From the NCBI GenBank assembly GCA_027343725.1, contig DAHWKH010000056.1, forward strand, positions 1 to 13,796: a DNA stretch of 13,796 bases, written 5' to 3'. The stretch is from Acidiferrobacteraceae bacterium. Its GTDB lineage: Bacteria; Pseudomonadota; Gammaproteobacteria; Acidiferrobacterales; Acidiferrobacteraceae. Position numbers and translations under genes: made by a program. Each line of letters opens with the position of its first letter. The stretch's first letter is position 1. The notes below the pieces were generated by a model. The model ran no database searches. It was not told the DNA's origin and saw only the letters and a program-made list of their open reading frames with translations. Below are positions 13,273 to 13,796 of this stretch, one piece after another.

Positions 13273-13788
13273 CTACATGCGCCAGAGCGCCGCGAGCGGC
13301 CGATCGGCGAGAGCCCCGGGGGCGAGCGGCAGCTGGCGCCGGCGGATATCGTCGAGCGCCAGGGCGACGCGCGCGAAGTCGCGTTGCAGGCGCCAGTACA
13401 CGCGCGCGCGTCCCCCGTTTTTTTCGAGATCGGCGCTTTGCGCGAACGCGCTGCGGCCGTGGTCGGTGTAATAGGAGAGTTCGCCGCGCGCCTTGAGCCG
13501 GTCGCGGAAAAAGCCGCTCATGAACAGTGTGTATTCCGCCAAATGCCGGACGATCAGCTGCTCATGCGCGCGGTCCTCGTCCTGCGCTGCGCGTTGCGAG
13601 ACGAGAAACTCCACGAGATGGGTGAGCGGGCGGCCTTCGTTGTCGGAGAGGGGATAGAGCGCGTCGGTGCGCGCGAACCGCGCAAGCACGTCACTGATGT
13701 AATCGACCGTCGCGGGTTCGGCCAATCCCGCCCGCCGAAACCCGTGCTGGATATGCCGGTGAAAGAACTGATAGAGAGTCGGCGTCAC
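13273..13788 (-). CDS. Hypothetical protein, possibly incomplete at its start
   Basis: I do not recognise this protein of 171 visible residues. It has no signal peptide or membrane segment and is rich in Arg, Ala and aromatic residues, suggesting a soluble helical protein. Notable segments are MTPTLYQFFHRHIQHGF, LSDNEGRPLTHLVEFL, HLAEYTLFMSGFFRDRL and LSYYTDHGRSAFAQSADLEK. Coding character is good: third positions are G/C-rich and the frame is long. Start is GTG at 13788, with AGGT just upstream, but the frame stays open to the window edge, so the true start may lie outside. Its TAG directly abuts the algR TAG on the other strand (TAGCTA). No function is proposed. Confidence 0.72.
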   Translation of the reverse strand: MTPTLYQFFHRHIQHGFRRAGLAEPATVDYISDVLARFARTDALYPLSDNEGRPLTHLVEFLVSQRAAQDEDRAHEQLIVRHLAEYTLFMSGFFRDRLKARGELSYYTDHGRSAFAQSADLEKNGGRARVYWRLQRDFARVALALDDIRRRQLPLAPGALADRPLAALWRM

Positions 13789-13796
13789 GATAACCT

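Noticed and set aside
1..13796. Insertion sequences, prophage genes, CRISPR repeats or defence genes
   Set aside because: No transposase, integrase, regular spaced repeats or defence domains were found in any supported gene.

Overview
This 13.8 kb window is GC-rich (strong third-position G/C, GTG starts, long open shadow frames on both strands). The gene content is gammaproteobacterial: a hemCDXY haem-precursor operon, an AlgZ/AlgR-type two-component pair next to argH, and RlmJ. Two exported DsrE-family proteins suggest a sulfur-metabolising, possibly chemolithotrophic organism. That lifestyle and any genus are inference. I see no mobile element, CRISPR array, tRNA or rRNA.

Left part (1-4218): the 3' end of a cation-diffusion-facilitator gene meets hemY tail to tail. 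On the minus strand runs hemC-hemD-hemX-hemY, with ATGA overlaps at hemC/hemD and hemX/hemY. It supplies uroporphyrinogen III and two membrane-anchored HemX/HemY proteins.

Centre (4219-6911): a divergent promoter region separates hemC from a plus-strand cassette of three exported proteins. These are a DsrE-like protein, an outer-membrane porin, and a second, diverged DsrE-like protein. Each DsrE protein has one conserved-position cysteine in its mature part. This layout is the most novel-looking system in the window: a porin with periplasmic sulfur-carrier candidates on both sides.

Centre-right (6908-9665): rlmJ and a MazG-like nucleotide pyrophosphohydrolase (minus strand, GTGA-coupled) are followed by a divergent gene for a PHS-type phosphate:proton symporter. 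It keeps the whole phosphate-binding residue set known from the eukaryotic PHS structure. It is preceded by an 18-bp Pho box 10 bp from a -10 element, and it ends in a strong intrinsic terminator.

Right part (9762-13796): argH (minus) is divergent from algZ-algR (plus). Between them lies an unannotated plus-strand unit made of a sigma70-like promoter, a 10-bp stem hairpin and a perfect 10-bp intrinsic terminator, all upstream of algZ. It is either a small RNA of about 100 nt or a transcription-attenuating leader of algZR. algR abuts a convergent gene of unknown function at the window edge. In Pseudomonas, argH, algZR and hemCD are contiguous; here the hem block is inverted and separated from algR by the sulfur/porin, rlmJ/mazG and phosphate genes.
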